Position numbers and translations under genes: made by a program
Notes under the pieces: model-generated
What the model was told of the DNA's origin: nothing
Database searches by the model: none
What the model saw: the letters and a program-made list of their open reading frames with translations, nothing else
Shown: piece by piece, positions 7,636 to 15,837 of the stretch
Numbering within the stretch: position 1 is the first letter of the stretch
Layout of the letters: every line of letters begins with the position of its first letter
From: JBDKGH01 sp039798265
Lineage (GTDB): Bacteria; Bacteroidota; Bacteroidia; Flavobacteriales_D; Sanyastnellaceae
Assembly (NCBI GenBank): GCA_039798265.1
Contig: JBDKGH010000107.1
Location: 1-18,724, forward strand
DNA length: 18,724 nt
Direction: 5' to 3'

Positions 7636-9501
7636 TATCACCACATTCTTATGGGCAACACCGCCATCGGTGCTGATTTTCATCACGTAAAAACCGCTTG
7701 GTAATTGCGTGTCCACTGTCATGCGCGTACTTTCTTCATTCGTTGCTTGCACAAAAACCAGCTTTCCAGAGTTATCGAAAAGCATTATTTGCGCTTTACT
7801 GCGAGATGGCCATTCAATGGTAAATGATCCCGAAGATGGATTTGGATAAACACTTCCTGCATTCCATTCCACTTCTTCCACCCCTACGCAATCATCTACT
7901 ACAAATCCGTAAACATCTGTTTCAACACAGCCATCGTCTGTTGACATGGTGAGGATGAGGTAATGGGTGCCCAATCCCCATGATTGTGCATCAATAACAA
8001 AATAGGAATTGGTGCTTTCATCTTGCCAGAGGTAGTTATAGCCTTCTGGAGCTTGCACTGGGAAAACAACGTTTCTGCAAACAACAGTATCGTTTCCTAA
8101 ATCCAATTGCAAATCATCCAAGGGTTGAAGTGAAAACTCATTTTGGAAAGTGCACCCTCTAGCATCTGTAATGGTAAGGAGATACAAACCTGCTTGAAGC
8201 CCATTGACATCTTGCGAAGCGGCAGCAAATCCGGCTGGACCGCCCCAGGTGTAAGTGTAATCAGGCGTAGCACCCGCTACTGAAACGTTCACTGAACCGT
8301 TCGTTGAATTCACACAATCCGGAAAATTGACAGAAGAATCCACCTGCCATTGCTCTGGTTCGCCTACTGTGTAGGTGCCTGTGAAGGTTTGCCCGCAGGT
8401 AGTCGTCAAAGTCAATTGATAAGTACCTAACTCTAGACCCAAAATTTCATTTTCTGTTGAGGTATATCCATTAGGACCAGTCCAAACGCACGAGAAATCG
8501 GCACTTGAACCCAACACAAATGGACGAATGTGACCATTTGGTGTAGATGTTTTGTCTAGCGGGCAGGGTGTGTCAAACACCTGCGCATCGAGGCTCGAAC
8601 TTACATTCACAGGTGACATCGAAACGGCAATATCTCCTACCGCTCCTTCCCAACCATCTACTTGCAAGTAATAAGTAGCGCCAGCTTCAAGGCATCCGGT
8701 ATAGATCAATGAAGCGTAGCCCGTGTTAAACGAACATCCACCAAACATATCGTCATTGGCACTCACCAATTCGAAGGTGCTCATGTTTTGGCAATCGCTG
8801 CCTTTCCAAAGAGCTATTTGGGTGTCCACAAAATTGAGTGGATCGCAGGTGGTAATTTCATAATTGCCCATGCCATCAGGCGCAGTGAAAGTGAGCCATA
8901 CACTATTGGTCGAGTTGCCTTCACACCAGTAACCATAAACAGAGCAATCACCAGCGCCAGGAGAAAGTTCGTTGTAACCAGCCACCGCGGTTTCGTTATT
9001 GACTGTTACAGAGCTGCCATCCATGGGCAAATTGAGGGCACCACAAGGCGAATCGTATGCAGGTAAATTACTGTTCCCTACTTCGAAGGTCCATGTATTA
9101 CCGAAGCCGCTGCCCGTATACACATGAGTAAGACCTCCATCCTCGTAAATTTCAAATACCAAACCGCCGTCGCCATAAGTATCTACAAAAAACAAATCGA
9201 TCATATCTCCGGGTGTCATGCAGTAATCACCTTCTATGTATAAGGTATTTTCGGCATAACCATCAGCACTATTACCCGAGGTTACTCCAGCGCATCCCAC
9301 ATTCGAGTTGGCGCCGCTATCAATAGAACCGTTGCCACAACCAACACCCGCAGGAGCTAATTCCCAGTAAGTTTCATACGGCCAAGGATCGGTGTACACA
9401 TTCATCGACACTGCTATCTGTCCACCGCTGCATTGCGCAAAGGCTTGATTTGATAGAACAGTAAAAAGGGCTAATGATAAAAAACGTAGAGAAGTTTTCA
9501 T
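7630..9501 (-). CDS. T9SS-secreted multidomain surface protein with SprB-like repeats and type A sorting domain
   Basis: 623 residues from the ATG at 9501-9499. A TTG 21 bases upstream also opens the frame, but it overlaps the predicted -7 element, and the ATG gives a clean signal peptide (MKTSLRFLSLALFTVLSNQA, ending FAQ). After it comes a Gly/Asp-rich beta region with YGDGG, then a region resembling the pre-peptidase C-terminal fold (NSVWLTFTAPDGMGNYEITT, then ATYYLQVDGWEG). Two SprB/PKD-like repeats follow (CVWTGPNGYTSTE with LGTYQLTLTT; YTWGGPAGF with AGLYLLTITDARGC) and an Ig-like LDLGNDTVVCRN module. The last 73 residues are a T9SS type A sorting domain: VYPNPSSGSFTIEW, IMLFDNSGKLV, LPSGFYVMKI. 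It should be exported across the outer membrane and attached or released; an adhesive or structural role is inferred from the repeats. No catalytic domain is visible. Confidence 0.92.
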   Translation of the reverse strand: MKTSLRFLSLALFTVLSNQAFAQCSGGQIAVSMNVYTDPWPYETYWELAPAGVGCGNGSIDSGANSNVGCAGVTSGNSADGYAENTLYIEGDYCMTPGDMIDLFFVDTYGDGGLVFEIYEDGGLTHVYTGSGFGNTWTFEVGNSNLPAYDSPCGALNLPMDGSSVTVNNETAVAGYNELSPGAGDCSVYGYWCEGNSTNSVWLTFTAPDGMGNYEITTCDPLNFVDTQIALWKGSDCQNMSTFELVSANDDMFGGCSFNTGYASLIYTGCLEAGATYYLQVDGWEGAVGDIAVSMSPVNVSSSLDAQVFDTPCPLDKTSTPNGHIRPFVLGSSADFSCVWTGPNGYTSTENEILGLELGTYQLTLTTTCGQTFTGTYTVGEPEQWQVDSSVNFPDCVNSTNGSVNVSVAGATPDYTYTWGGPAGFAAASQDVNGLQAGLYLLTITDARGCTFQNEFSLQPLDDLQLDLGNDTVVCRNVVFPVQAPEGYNYLWQDESTNSYFVIDAQSWGLGTHYLILTMSTDDGCVETDVYGFVVDDCVGVEEVEWNAGSVYPNPSSGSFTIEWPSRSKAQIMLFDNSGKLVFVQATNEESTRMTVDTQLPSGFYVMKISTDGGVAHKNVVIE

Positions 9502-9519
9502 GCGGTTAATTAAGGTTCT

Positions 9520-9527
9520 CAAATGTA
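9520..9527 (-). promoter_or_regulatory. -7 promoter element of the T9SS protein gene
   Basis: The minus strand reads TACATTTG, an exact TAnnTTTG match, ending 18 bases before the chosen ATG. The upstream TTG alternative start lies inside this element, which argues against that start. No clear TTG -33 element is visible. This element and the one for the S1 protein share the 141-bp divergent gap 9502-9642. Confidence 0.4.
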
Positions 9528-9603
9528 TAATTAATCGTGTCTTTTTCTAGGATAGAAATCGCAAATGCTTGTATTTTCAAGATTCCCAACCATTTCAGGG
9601 GGC

Positions 9604-9631
9604 TTACATTTATCACAATGTCGTACCTTTG
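9604..9631 (+). promoter_or_regulatory. Promoter of the CvfB-like gene
   Basis: TACCTTTG at 9624-9631 matches TAnnTTTG exactly. A weak -33 (TTA at 9604-9606) sits 17 bases upstream. The element lies inside a longer open frame that begins at 9565, so it decides the start: translation should begin at the ATG at 9643 (or 9649), only 11-17 bases downstream. Confidence 0.45.
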
Positions 9632-9642
9632 CAACCAATAGT

Positions 9643-10530
9643 ATGAACATGAGAATTCAAGCCGGCATAACACAGGAGTTACCTGTATTTGAAATCACTG
9701 CCGAAGGTGTATGGTTAGGCAACGAGCGCGACAAGGCGCTTTTATCACGTAAAGAAGCCGGAAGATGTGAAGTAGGAGAACTCCGTAAGGTGTATGTTTT
9801 TTATAATGAAAACCGTGATTTTGAGGCCACCACCCGAGTACCATTATTGGAACTCAACCAAATTGGAAGCTTTCGAATTCTCAATGTAAATGATCTAGGA
9901 GGCTTTATCAATATTGGTATTCGCCGTGATATTTTGATCCCCAAACGTGAGCAAAGAGCCTTGCTCGAAGAGGGCCGTATGGCCTTAGTTATTCTCAAAG
10001 ATGATCCTCAAAACAGGCGATTGTTCGCAAGCACGCGCATTGTTTCTCATTTACGCAATATTGATTTGCCCTATAAACGCGGCGATGAAGTAGAGCTGAT
10101 TGCTGCAGAGCGTCTTGAAATTGGACACCGAGTGGTGGTTAATGGCATTCACCACGGCATCATCTTCCGCACTGAAATGCTCCGCACGGTGCGTGAAGGA
10201 GAACATTTCAAAGGCTATATCCGCAAAATCGAAAACAACGAGATTACGGTGAGCATGCAAAAAGAAGGTGTGGAACTCATCGATGATGCCACGAACCGAC
10301 TCATGGAGTTTTTAGAAAACAACAACGGTTACCTTCGATTGACAGATGATAGCGATCCAGAAGAGATCAAACTTCGACTGCGCATGTCGAAAAAAACATT
10401 CAAAAAGGCGGTTGGTGTGCTGTACAAGCAAGAGAAAATTGCACTTACCCGTTTTGGAATTAAGCTCGTAGATCGTTCTGTATTGGAAGAGAAAAAAGAG
10501 GAGCCCAAGCGTCGTCGCAAAAACGAATGA
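9643..10530 (+). CDS. S1-domain RNA-binding protein, CvfB/YitL family
   Basis: 295 residues from the ATG at 9643; another in-frame ATG follows at 9649, and the frame is open back to 9565, but the promoter element at 9624-9631 excludes that longer form. The protein is nearly all beta with basic patches. Repeated S1-like OB units are visible, with segments such as VGELRKVYVFYNENRDFEAT, LNVNDLGGFINIGIRRDILI and REGEHFKGYIRKIENNEITV. A C-terminal winged-helix-like segment follows (RLRMSKKTFKKAVGVLYKQ, then ARFGIKLVD-like ALTRFGIKLVD), and a very basic tail ends it (KKEEPKRRRKNE). The length fits the CvfB family of conserved RNA-binding proteins, known in Firmicutes to affect virulence-gene expression; the exact RNA targets here are unknown. 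It stands alone between the T9SS protein gene and the acyltransferase operon. Confidence 0.88.
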   Translation: MNMRIQAGITQELPVFEITAEGVWLGNERDKALLSRKEAGRCEVGELRKVYVFYNENRDFEATTRVPLLELNQIGSFRILNVNDLGGFINIGIRRDILIPKREQRALLEEGRMALVILKDDPQNRRLFASTRIVSHLRNIDLPYKRGDEVELIAAERLEIGHRVVVNGIHHGIIFRTEMLRTVREGEHFKGYIRKIENNEITVSMQKEGVELIDDATNRLMEFLENNNGYLRLTDDSDPEEIKLRLRMSKKTFKKAVGVLYKQEKIALTRFGIKLVDRSVLEEKKEEPKRRRKNE

Positions 10531-10618
10531 TGTTAGCATCCTTTTCAAAAGTCATTTTACTTCGTGTGCCGAACACCCCTCGAAACCACTGATTTTAGCT
10601 CCCACTAAATAATTAGCC

Positions 10619-12328
10619 TTGTTCGCCCAACAGCTCTACGACTTTTTTGTATTCAATCCGAAAGCGCCCTTTATATTCACTTCGCTGAGCTTCTGGGTGT
10701 TTTTCGCCATTGTATTACTTATAGATGGCTTCGTTTACAAAAAGCGATTGGTGCGTCACAGTTTTTTATTTATCGCCTCGCTGTTTTTTTACTATAAAAC
10801 GACTGGCTTCTTTTTCTTACTGCTGCTCTTCACGGCAATTTGGGATTATCTCGTTGGCGGGGCTATTCATCGATCCGTTGATCCGCGAAAAAGAAAACTA
10901 TGGCTCACTACCAGCGTAGTGATGAACCTAGGTGTACTCTTTTATTTCAAGTACGCCTATTTCTTTACTGATTCTTACAACACCTTATTCAATACCCACC
11001 ACCACGTATTCAATTACTTGGGACATTGGGGTAATGGCTTTTTCGGCACCCATTTCGAAGTCGATAAAATCATCCTTCCCATCGGTATTTCATTTTTCAC
11101 CTTTCAAAGCATTAGCTACACGGTAGAAGTGTACCGAAAGCAATTGGAACCAGTGAAATACTTTACAGACTTCGCGTTTTTTGTCACCTTCTTCCCACAG
11201 TTGGTGGCGGGTCCTATTGTGCGCGCTACCGACCTTATACCACAGCTCTATAAAGAGTACAAGTTATCTCGAGCCGAATGGGGATTAGCCATCTTTTGGA
11301 TACTGAATGGTTTGGTAAAAAAGATTTTTTTATCCGATTACATCGCCGTCAATTTTATTGACCGTGTATTTACCAAACCCGATTCTTACACAGGGTTTGA
11401 AAACCTGATGGCCATTTATGGCTATTCCCTTCAAGTATATGCCGACTTTTCTGGTTACACCGACATGGCCATTGGCGTAGCCTTGCTCATGGGTTTTCAC
11501 CTCACTAAAAACTTCGACTCGCCGTACAAAGCCACCTCTGTCTCCGACTTTTGGAGGCGATGGCACATGTCGCTTTCCAATTGGCTTCGCGACTATCTGT
11601 ACATACCACTTGGCGGCAATAAAGGCGGAAGCATCGGTTCTTATATTGTATTCGCGCTGCTGTTGGGCATTTTCGCCTTGCTTGCTCAATCATGGATGTT
11701 ACTCGTGATTGCGGCCGGCATTATAGCGGTATTGGTTACCATAGCTTGGTTCATTAAACGTTTTGGCAACTGGCTCACCACCAATCTAAACTTGATGATC
11801 ACCATGTTGCTCGGAGGCTTTTGGCATGGCGCCAGTTGGAATTTTATCATTTGGGGAGGGCTCAATGGCTTCGGATTGGTGTTCTACAAATTATGGAACC
11901 GCATAAGCCCATGGAAAGACAAGTCTAAATGGTATTTCCGGGCGTGGGCCATTTTTCTCACCTTCACATTCATCACCTTTACGCGCGTTTGGTTCAGAGC
12001 CGGCAGCAATACCAGCTGGACCAACATGGAAGGCACTCATGACATCAAAAGCGAATTTTTATCGGCCACCTTGATGCTTGAGCGCATATTCTTACACATG
12101 GACTGGACCCTCGCGCCTCAAGTAATTGCCGGTTATTGGCAAGTGTTTGCAGTTATCGTAATCGGAATGATCATTCATTGGTTGCCCGGTTCTTTCAAAG
12201 AGCGGTACCGAACCTTTTTCTCGCATCTGCCTATTCCCGTCATCGTTTTGATTTGTTTCATTACCATTGTTTTTGTTTACCAAATCTTATCGGCAGATTT
12301 ACATCCATTCATCTACTTCCAGTTTTAA
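10619..12328 (+). CDS. MBOAT family membrane O-acyltransferase (AlgI/DltB-like)
   Basis: 569 residues, polytopic. Only a TTG at 10619 can start it: an in-frame TAA lies at 10610-10612, and the first in-frame ATG is about 100 codons inside the conserved region. The N-terminus (YDFFVFNPKAPFIFTSLSFW) is typical of Bacteroidota MBOATs, so little is missing. The hallmark FWRRWHMSLSNWLRDYLYIP (311-330) is followed by the catalytic His403 in LLGGFWHGASWN. These enzymes move acyl groups, often acetyl, to extracytoplasmic polysaccharides or other envelope acceptors, usually with an SGNH-type partner; none is seen here. Between LGGN (331-334) and LLGG there are about 65 residues with extra hydrophobic stretches (341-379), longer than the roughly 20 usual in AlgI. 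First gene of a probable four-gene plus-strand operon; the next gene starts 9 bases later. Confidence 0.93.
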   Translation: MFAQQLYDFFVFNPKAPFIFTSLSFWVFFAIVLLIDGFVYKKRLVRHSFLFIASLFFYYKTTGFFFLLLLFTAIWDYLVGGAIHRSVDPRKRKLWLTTSVVMNLGVLFYFKYAYFFTDSYNTLFNTHHHVFNYLGHWGNGFFGTHFEVDKIILPIGISFFTFQSISYTVEVYRKQLEPVKYFTDFAFFVTFFPQLVAGPIVRATDLIPQLYKEYKLSRAEWGLAIFWILNGLVKKIFLSDYIAVNFIDRVFTKPDSYTGFENLMAIYGYSLQVYADFSGYTDMAIGVALLMGFHLTKNFDSPYKATSVSDFWRRWHMSLSNWLRDYLYIPLGGNKGGSIGSYIVFALLLGIFALLAQSWMLLVIAAGIIAVLVTIAWFIKRFGNWLTTNLNLMITMLLGGFWHGASWNFIIWGGLNGFGLVFYKLWNRISPWKDKSKWYFRAWAIFLTFTFITFTRVWFRAGSNTSWTNMEGTHDIKSEFLSATLMLERIFLHMDWTLAPQVIAGYWQVFAVIVIGMIIHWLPGSFKERYRTFFSHLPIPVIVLICFITIVFVYQILSADLHPFIYFQF

Positions 12329-12337
12329 CTTTGGATC

Positions 12338-13111
12338 ATGATGTACATTGCTATTGCACTAGCAGCTTTGTTAGGCGCCACACTGAGTTTTTTTTCGGGT
12401 TTTGGCTTAGGTACTATTTTGCTTCCTGCCTTTCTGCTCTTTTTTCCTCCACCAGTAGCAGTGGCCTGTTCAGCCGTAGTGCACCTGCTCAACAATTTTT
12501 ATAAGTTGTTTCTAGTAGGTAAACATGCCGATAAAAAACTAGTCATCACCTTTGGAGGATTGTCATTTTTAGGATCTCTGTTAGGTGCTTTGCTACTCAC
12601 GCAGATCGATGTGCACGGGGTGGTGTACGCCTATCATTTAGGAGATCATCATTTTGAAGTCACTGAAATAAACCTGCTCATCGGTATTCTAATCATTTGT
12701 TTTACCCTTTTGGAGCTCAATCCATCCTTTCAAAAAGGTATTTTTCCCCCGCAGTGGATCAACATTGGAGGACTGATCAGCGGATTTTTCGGTGGTTTGA
12801 GTGGGCACCAAGGAGCATTGCGCAGCGCGTTTTTAACAAAAGCTGGACTTACCAAAGAAGCCATGCTCGGCACGCGGGCGGTGATAGCCACCATCGTGGA
12901 CATTACCCGAATAAGCATTTACATCACCCTCTTCCAATCCGGAACGGAGCAACTCAATTGGCCATTGATCCTTTTCGCAACCCTCTTTGCAGCCACAGGA
13001 GCCACTTTGGGCAATAAATGGGTCAAAAAGACCGAACTTTCTACCGTCAATAAAATCGTAACCTATAGCTTAATTGCTTTTGGAATAGGTTTAGGATTGG
13101 GATGGATTTGA
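12338..13111 (+). CDS. TSUP family permease (TauE/SafE, DUF81)
   Basis: 257 residues with about eight hydrophobic spans in two halves. The first half contains the family-typical FFSGFGLGTILLPAFLLFFP (residues 18-37) and the second the matching repeat GGLISGFFGGLSGHQGALRS (about 143-162), giving the two-fold pattern of sulfite/organosulfur exporters. A polar loop with several His and Asp residues lies in the middle (VVYAYHLGDHHFEVTE). TSUP proteins move sulfite, sulfoacetate or related anions across the inner membrane; the substrate here cannot be told from sequence. It starts 9 bases after the acyltransferase gene and is followed 30 bases later by the lipoprotein gene, so co-transcription is likely. 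Confidence 0.9.
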   Translation: MMYIAIALAALLGATLSFFSGFGLGTILLPAFLLFFPPPVAVACSAVVHLLNNFYKLFLVGKHADKKLVITFGGLSFLGSLLGALLLTQIDVHGVVYAYHLGDHHFEVTEINLLIGILIICFTLLELNPSFQKGIFPPQWINIGGLISGFFGGLSGHQGALRSAFLTKAGLTKEAMLGTRAVIATIVDITRISIYITLFQSGTEQLNWPLILFATLFAATGATLGNKWVKKTELSTVNKIVTYSLIAFGIGLGLGWI

Positions 13112-13141
13112 TGCCTATATTAGCCGAAGCAGTATCTACCC

Positions 13142-13618
13142 ATGCAGTCACACTACTGGAAAATAGTCATTGTTTTTTTGGCTTTGGTCTCGTGCCAAAC
13201 CAAAAACCCCAATGAATTTGATTTTTCTAAGCTCATTGGCCGCTGGGAATATACCGATCCAAAATCGCATCAAATAGAGCAATGGAACAGTGAAAGCGAT
13301 TCTTCGCTCGTAGGTAAAGGCTTTGTACTCGAGCAAGGCGACACCACATTCATTGAGTTTTTAGCCCTAAAAAAAATAAATGGGGTGTGGAACTACATCG
13401 CCCAGGTGCCTTCGCAAAATGAGCAAAAAGAAGTTTATTTTCGACTCACCTCTCAAAGTGCTAGCAAGGTAGAATTCAGCAATCCACAGCATGATTTCCC
13501 GCAAAAAATTGTGTATGCGCTTCAAAGCGACAACACCATGCAGGTATATATTGAGGGCCCGCAACAAGGCAAAGTAGCTCGAATCACATTTGACTTCAGT
13601 AGAAGTGCTTTACCCTAA
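13142..13618 (+). CDS. DUF6265-like lipoprotein
   Basis: 158 residues. The N-terminus carries a lipobox LVSC with the lipidated Cys at 18, so the mature protein is membrane-anchored. The body resembles DUF6265: an opening FSKLIGRWEY, a middle FIEFLALKKINGVWNYIAQV, and the hallmark VEFSNPQHDFPQKIVY at about 115-130. This family is a small lipocalin-like beta-barrel fold of unknown function. It sits 30 bases after the permease gene and 10 bases before the ATG of the MeaB-type gene, making it the third cistron of the operon. Nothing in it shows a ligand. Confidence 0.85.
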   Translation: MQSHYWKIVIVFLALVSCQTKNPNEFDFSKLIGRWEYTDPKSHQIEQWNSESDSSLVGKGFVLEQGDTTFIEFLALKKINGVWNYIAQVPSQNEQKEVYFRLTSQSASKVEFSNPQHDFPQKIVYALQSDNTMQVYIEGPQQGKVARITFDFSRSALP

Positions 13619-13628
13619 TTCCTATCGT

Positions 13629-14678
13629 ATGAGCGACTCGGCACATGATAAAGCCCTTCATTTAGCGGTAGATCACATTCGTCAGCGCAGTCAGTTAAGA
13701 ACAGCTGATCAATATGTGGCAGGCCTATTAGCTGGTGATCGATCTTTACTCTCACAAGCCATCACTTTGGTAGAAAGCACGGCACCAAAGCATAAAGCCC
13801 TTGCCAATTCGATTATCCAAGGCTGTTTACCTCATTCGCACCGCTCCTTGCGCATTGGCATTACCGGCGTTCCAGGAGTAGGTAAAAGCACCTTTATCGA
13901 ATCTTTTGGAAAGTACCTGACTGGTTTAGGAAAAAAAGTAGCTGTGCTGGCCATTGATCCTACGAGCCCAATAAGCAAAGGAAGTATTCTCGGTGATAAA
14001 ACACGCATGGACCAATTGGCCATAGATCCCTTGGCCTTTATACGCCCTTCGCCAAGCGCACAAACGCTCGGAGGTGTTGCTCGCAAAACGAAAGAAACGA
14101 TATTGCTTTGCTCTGCCGCTGGCTACGATGTTATACTGGTAGAAACAGTGGGAGTAGGACAAAGCGAGACAGCAGTGCACTACATGACCGACTTCTTTTT
14201 GTTGCTCATGTTAGCCGGTGCTGGCGATCAGCTTCAAGGTATTAAAAGAGGCATCATGGAAATGTGCGATGGTATGCTCATTACCAAAGCTGATGGAGAA
14301 AATGCCCGTTTAGCGCAGCGTGCATCAGCCGAATATGCAAGTGCGCTTCACCTCTTCCCTGCTCGATCTGATGGCTGGTTTCCGCAAGTGGCTACTTGTA
14401 GCTCGTTAGAAAAAAACGGAATCGATGACGCTTGGAAGATGATCAGTGCATATGAAAAATGGTCAAAAGATCGTCACACCTTCGAAGAACGAAGAGCCGC
14501 GCAAAACATCCACTGGATGCGTGAAAGCTTTCAAGGACAACTGGCAGATTTGATCATGGCCACTGAAGAGCGCCGGGCTTTGTGGCATTCGTTAGAAGAA
14601 AAAGTAAAATCGGGCGAACTCAGTCCTTTTGCTGCTGCCGATCAACTGTTGGCGCTTATTGAGTTTCGCCAACCATAA
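13629..14678 (+). CDS. meaB: MeaB-type G3E-related GTPase (methylmalonyl-CoA mutase chaperone family)
   Basis: 349 residues from the ATG at 13629; an upstream TTG at 13590 would overlap the lipoprotein gene by 29 bp and is less likely. P-loop GVPGVGKST at 80-88, AIDPTSPISKGSILGDKTRM at about 108-127, the G3-like VETVGVGQSE at 171-180, and ITKADG at 218-223 as G4 motif. The C-terminal arm is helical and charged, as expected for dimerisation. MeaB/MMAA proteins gate and protect B12 in methylmalonyl-CoA mutase in the cytoplasm; earlier databases call them ArgK/LAO transport ATPases. No mutase gene lies in the window, so the partner must be elsewhere. Last cistron of the plus-strand operon; its final 23 bp overlap the end of the opposing gene. 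Confidence 0.93.
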   Translation: MSDSAHDKALHLAVDHIRQRSQLRTADQYVAGLLAGDRSLLSQAITLVESTAPKHKALANSIIQGCLPHSHRSLRIGITGVPGVGKSTFIESFGKYLTGLGKKVAVLAIDPTSPISKGSILGDKTRMDQLAIDPLAFIRPSPSAQTLGGVARKTKETILLCSAAGYDVILVETVGVGQSETAVHYMTDFFLLLMLAGAGDQLQGIKRGIMEMCDGMLITKADGENARLAQRASAEYASALHLFPARSDGWFPQVATCSSLEKNGIDDAWKMISAYEKWSKDRHTFEERRAAQNIHWMRESFQGQLADLIMATEERRALWHSLEEKVKSGELSPFAAADQLLALIEFRQP

Positions 14679-14985
14679 AGATATCGATCATTCCCAAAAG
14701 GTACTGTAGAATGAAGGCGGCGAATAATAGAGCCGTAATGAACAGACGTGTTTTTTTGGGAGTGCCTTGAAACTCGTCCCATCGTACCACAAGATCTACG
14801 AAAATAGAAGCAATAGCGAGGAATTCAAGAAACATGATCAAGCCCCAGTGTTCTCCAATTTTATTGTAAAAAACAGCGGCCATTGGAAAAGACGAGGTTA
14901 CAAATTTACCTGGCCAATACACCACATTAAAAACTGCCAATAGCACATACACGGCAGGTATAAGCATCTTATTCGACTTTTCCAT
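14656..14985 (-). CDS. Small three-span membrane protein, unknown function
   Basis: 109 residues from the ATG at 14985. Three clear hydrophobic spans at about 7-29, 47-67 and 80-104 are separated by short loops; the loop before the third span is positively charged (RWDEFQGTPKKTR). There is no signal peptide beyond the first span and no motif I recognise. The protein-like composition, and a good start with an upstream near-match (TGCATTTG) to the -7 consensus, support it being real. The gene converges on the MeaB-type gene and their 3' ends share 23 bp, an unusual antisense arrangement. It is divergent from the truncated pseudouridine synthase gene across 84 bp. Confidence 0.75.
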   Translation of the reverse strand: MEKSNKMLIPAVYVLLAVFNVVYWPGKFVTSSFPMAAVFYNKIGEHWGLIMFLEFLAIASIFVDLVVRWDEFQGTPKKTRLFITALLFAAFILQYLLGMIDIFMVGETQ

Positions 14986-15069
14986 GGTGCGAATTTAGTG
15001 CAAGGAAAGGAGAACAAATGCAAACTATTTACGGTACAACTTTCTTTTTATCCCGAACTTTGCCGGCTC

Positions 15070-15837
15070 ATGCCAGGGTCTATATTATTCAACTCATTTC
15101 AGCAACCGATTACCCAAGTTGCCCTTCCCACTTCATTGCATTTGATTGGTGAAGACGGTGTACCACATGAATTATGTGTATTGGCTTGCAACGAATTGCA
15201 GCATCACTTGGAGAGTCAGCAATTATGGAAACACAATTTCGGACTGGGCAGTCATGAGGAGAAAACGGTAGTGGCCAAAATGTTTGGCGTTTTGGTGGTG
15301 AAAAACAAGGAAGGCGAAATCGGCTATCTCGCAGCCTTTTCAGGCAAATTAGCCGGGGGTTATCACCACCCGATTTTTGTACCTGCCGTTTATGACGGAT
15401 TAGTAGAAGGCAGTTATCTCAACCTCGGCATGCAAGAGCTCAACCGCATGAATGCCGCTTACCGCTTGATCGATCAGAGCACCGAAGCTGGCAAACACGA
15501 CGCATCCATTTTGGGAGAAAAAAGAAAAAACCATTCATCTCAACTACAGCGTAGAATATTTGAGGACTACAAGTTTGTGAATGTTGCGCGGCAAGAAAAA
15601 AGCCTCCGCGAAATATTTGATCCGATACAGCCTCCTGGAAAAAACCCACCCGCAGGTGCTGGCGAATGTGCCGGAATAAAATTATTGCAATACGCTTTCT
15701 TGCATCACCTTACTCCCCTAGCCTTAGCCGAGTTTTGGTGGGGCAAAGACCCTCGCAATCCTTCGTGGGTGCACGGACAATTTTACCCCTGCTGCAAAGA
15801 AAAATGCGAACCGATATTGGGCTTTATGTTGGGGTGA
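15070..15837 (+). CDS. Truncated RluA-type pseudouridine synthase: N-terminal accessory module only
   Basis: 255 residues from the ATG at 15070. A GTG at 14998 also opens the frame but lies 12 bases from the divergent start at 14985, and GAACTTTG (one mismatch to the -7 consensus) sits just before 15070. The sequence matches the N-terminal module of long Bacteroidota/Vibrio RluA-like synthases: VVAKMFGVLVV, GYLAAFSGKLAGG, then PPAGAGECAGIKLLQYAF, LALAEFWWGKDP, HGQFYPCCKEKCEPILGFML. In full-length relatives that last motif leads into the catalytic pseudouridine synthase domain (about 250 residues). Here a TGA follows after one Gly, and only 54 bases remain before the opposing gene, in which no frame continues the domain. 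The coiled-coil stretch normally found between about 150 and 190 is also much shorter. The gene is probably a decayed remnant, although its own frame is intact. Confidence 0.8.
   Translation: MPGSILFNSFQQPITQVALPTSLHLIGEDGVPHELCVLACNELQHHLESQQLWKHNFGLGSHEEKTVVAKMFGVLVVKNKEGEIGYLAAFSGKLAGGYHHPIFVPAVYDGLVEGSYLNLGMQELNRMNAAYRLIDQSTEAGKHDASILGEKRKNHSSQLQRRIFEDYKFVNVARQEKSLREIFDPIQPPGKNPPAGAGECAGIKLLQYAFLHHLTPLALAEFWWGKDPRNPSWVHGQFYPCCKEKCEPILGFMLG

Noticed and set aside
9565..9642. Longer N-terminus for the CvfB-like protein starting at 9565
   Set aside because: The added 26 residues are not family-like and contain the TACCTTTG promoter element at 9624-9631, so the shorter start is preferred.
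10614..10621. TAGCCTTG as a -7 promoter element for the acyltransferase operon
   Set aside because: It has one mismatch and overlaps the only possible start codon (TTG at 10619), so transcription would begin downstream of the start. Not called.
11330..11689. Minus-strand frame of 119 codons
   Set aside because: It lies opposite the conserved MBOAT core (WRRWH motif region), so it is a by-product of that coding strand.
12136..12504. Plus-strand frame of 122 codons bridging the acyltransferase and permease genes
   Set aside because: It runs in another frame through the end of one clearly real gene and the start of the next; the residue pattern is not protein-like (Ser/Phe/Arg-rich).
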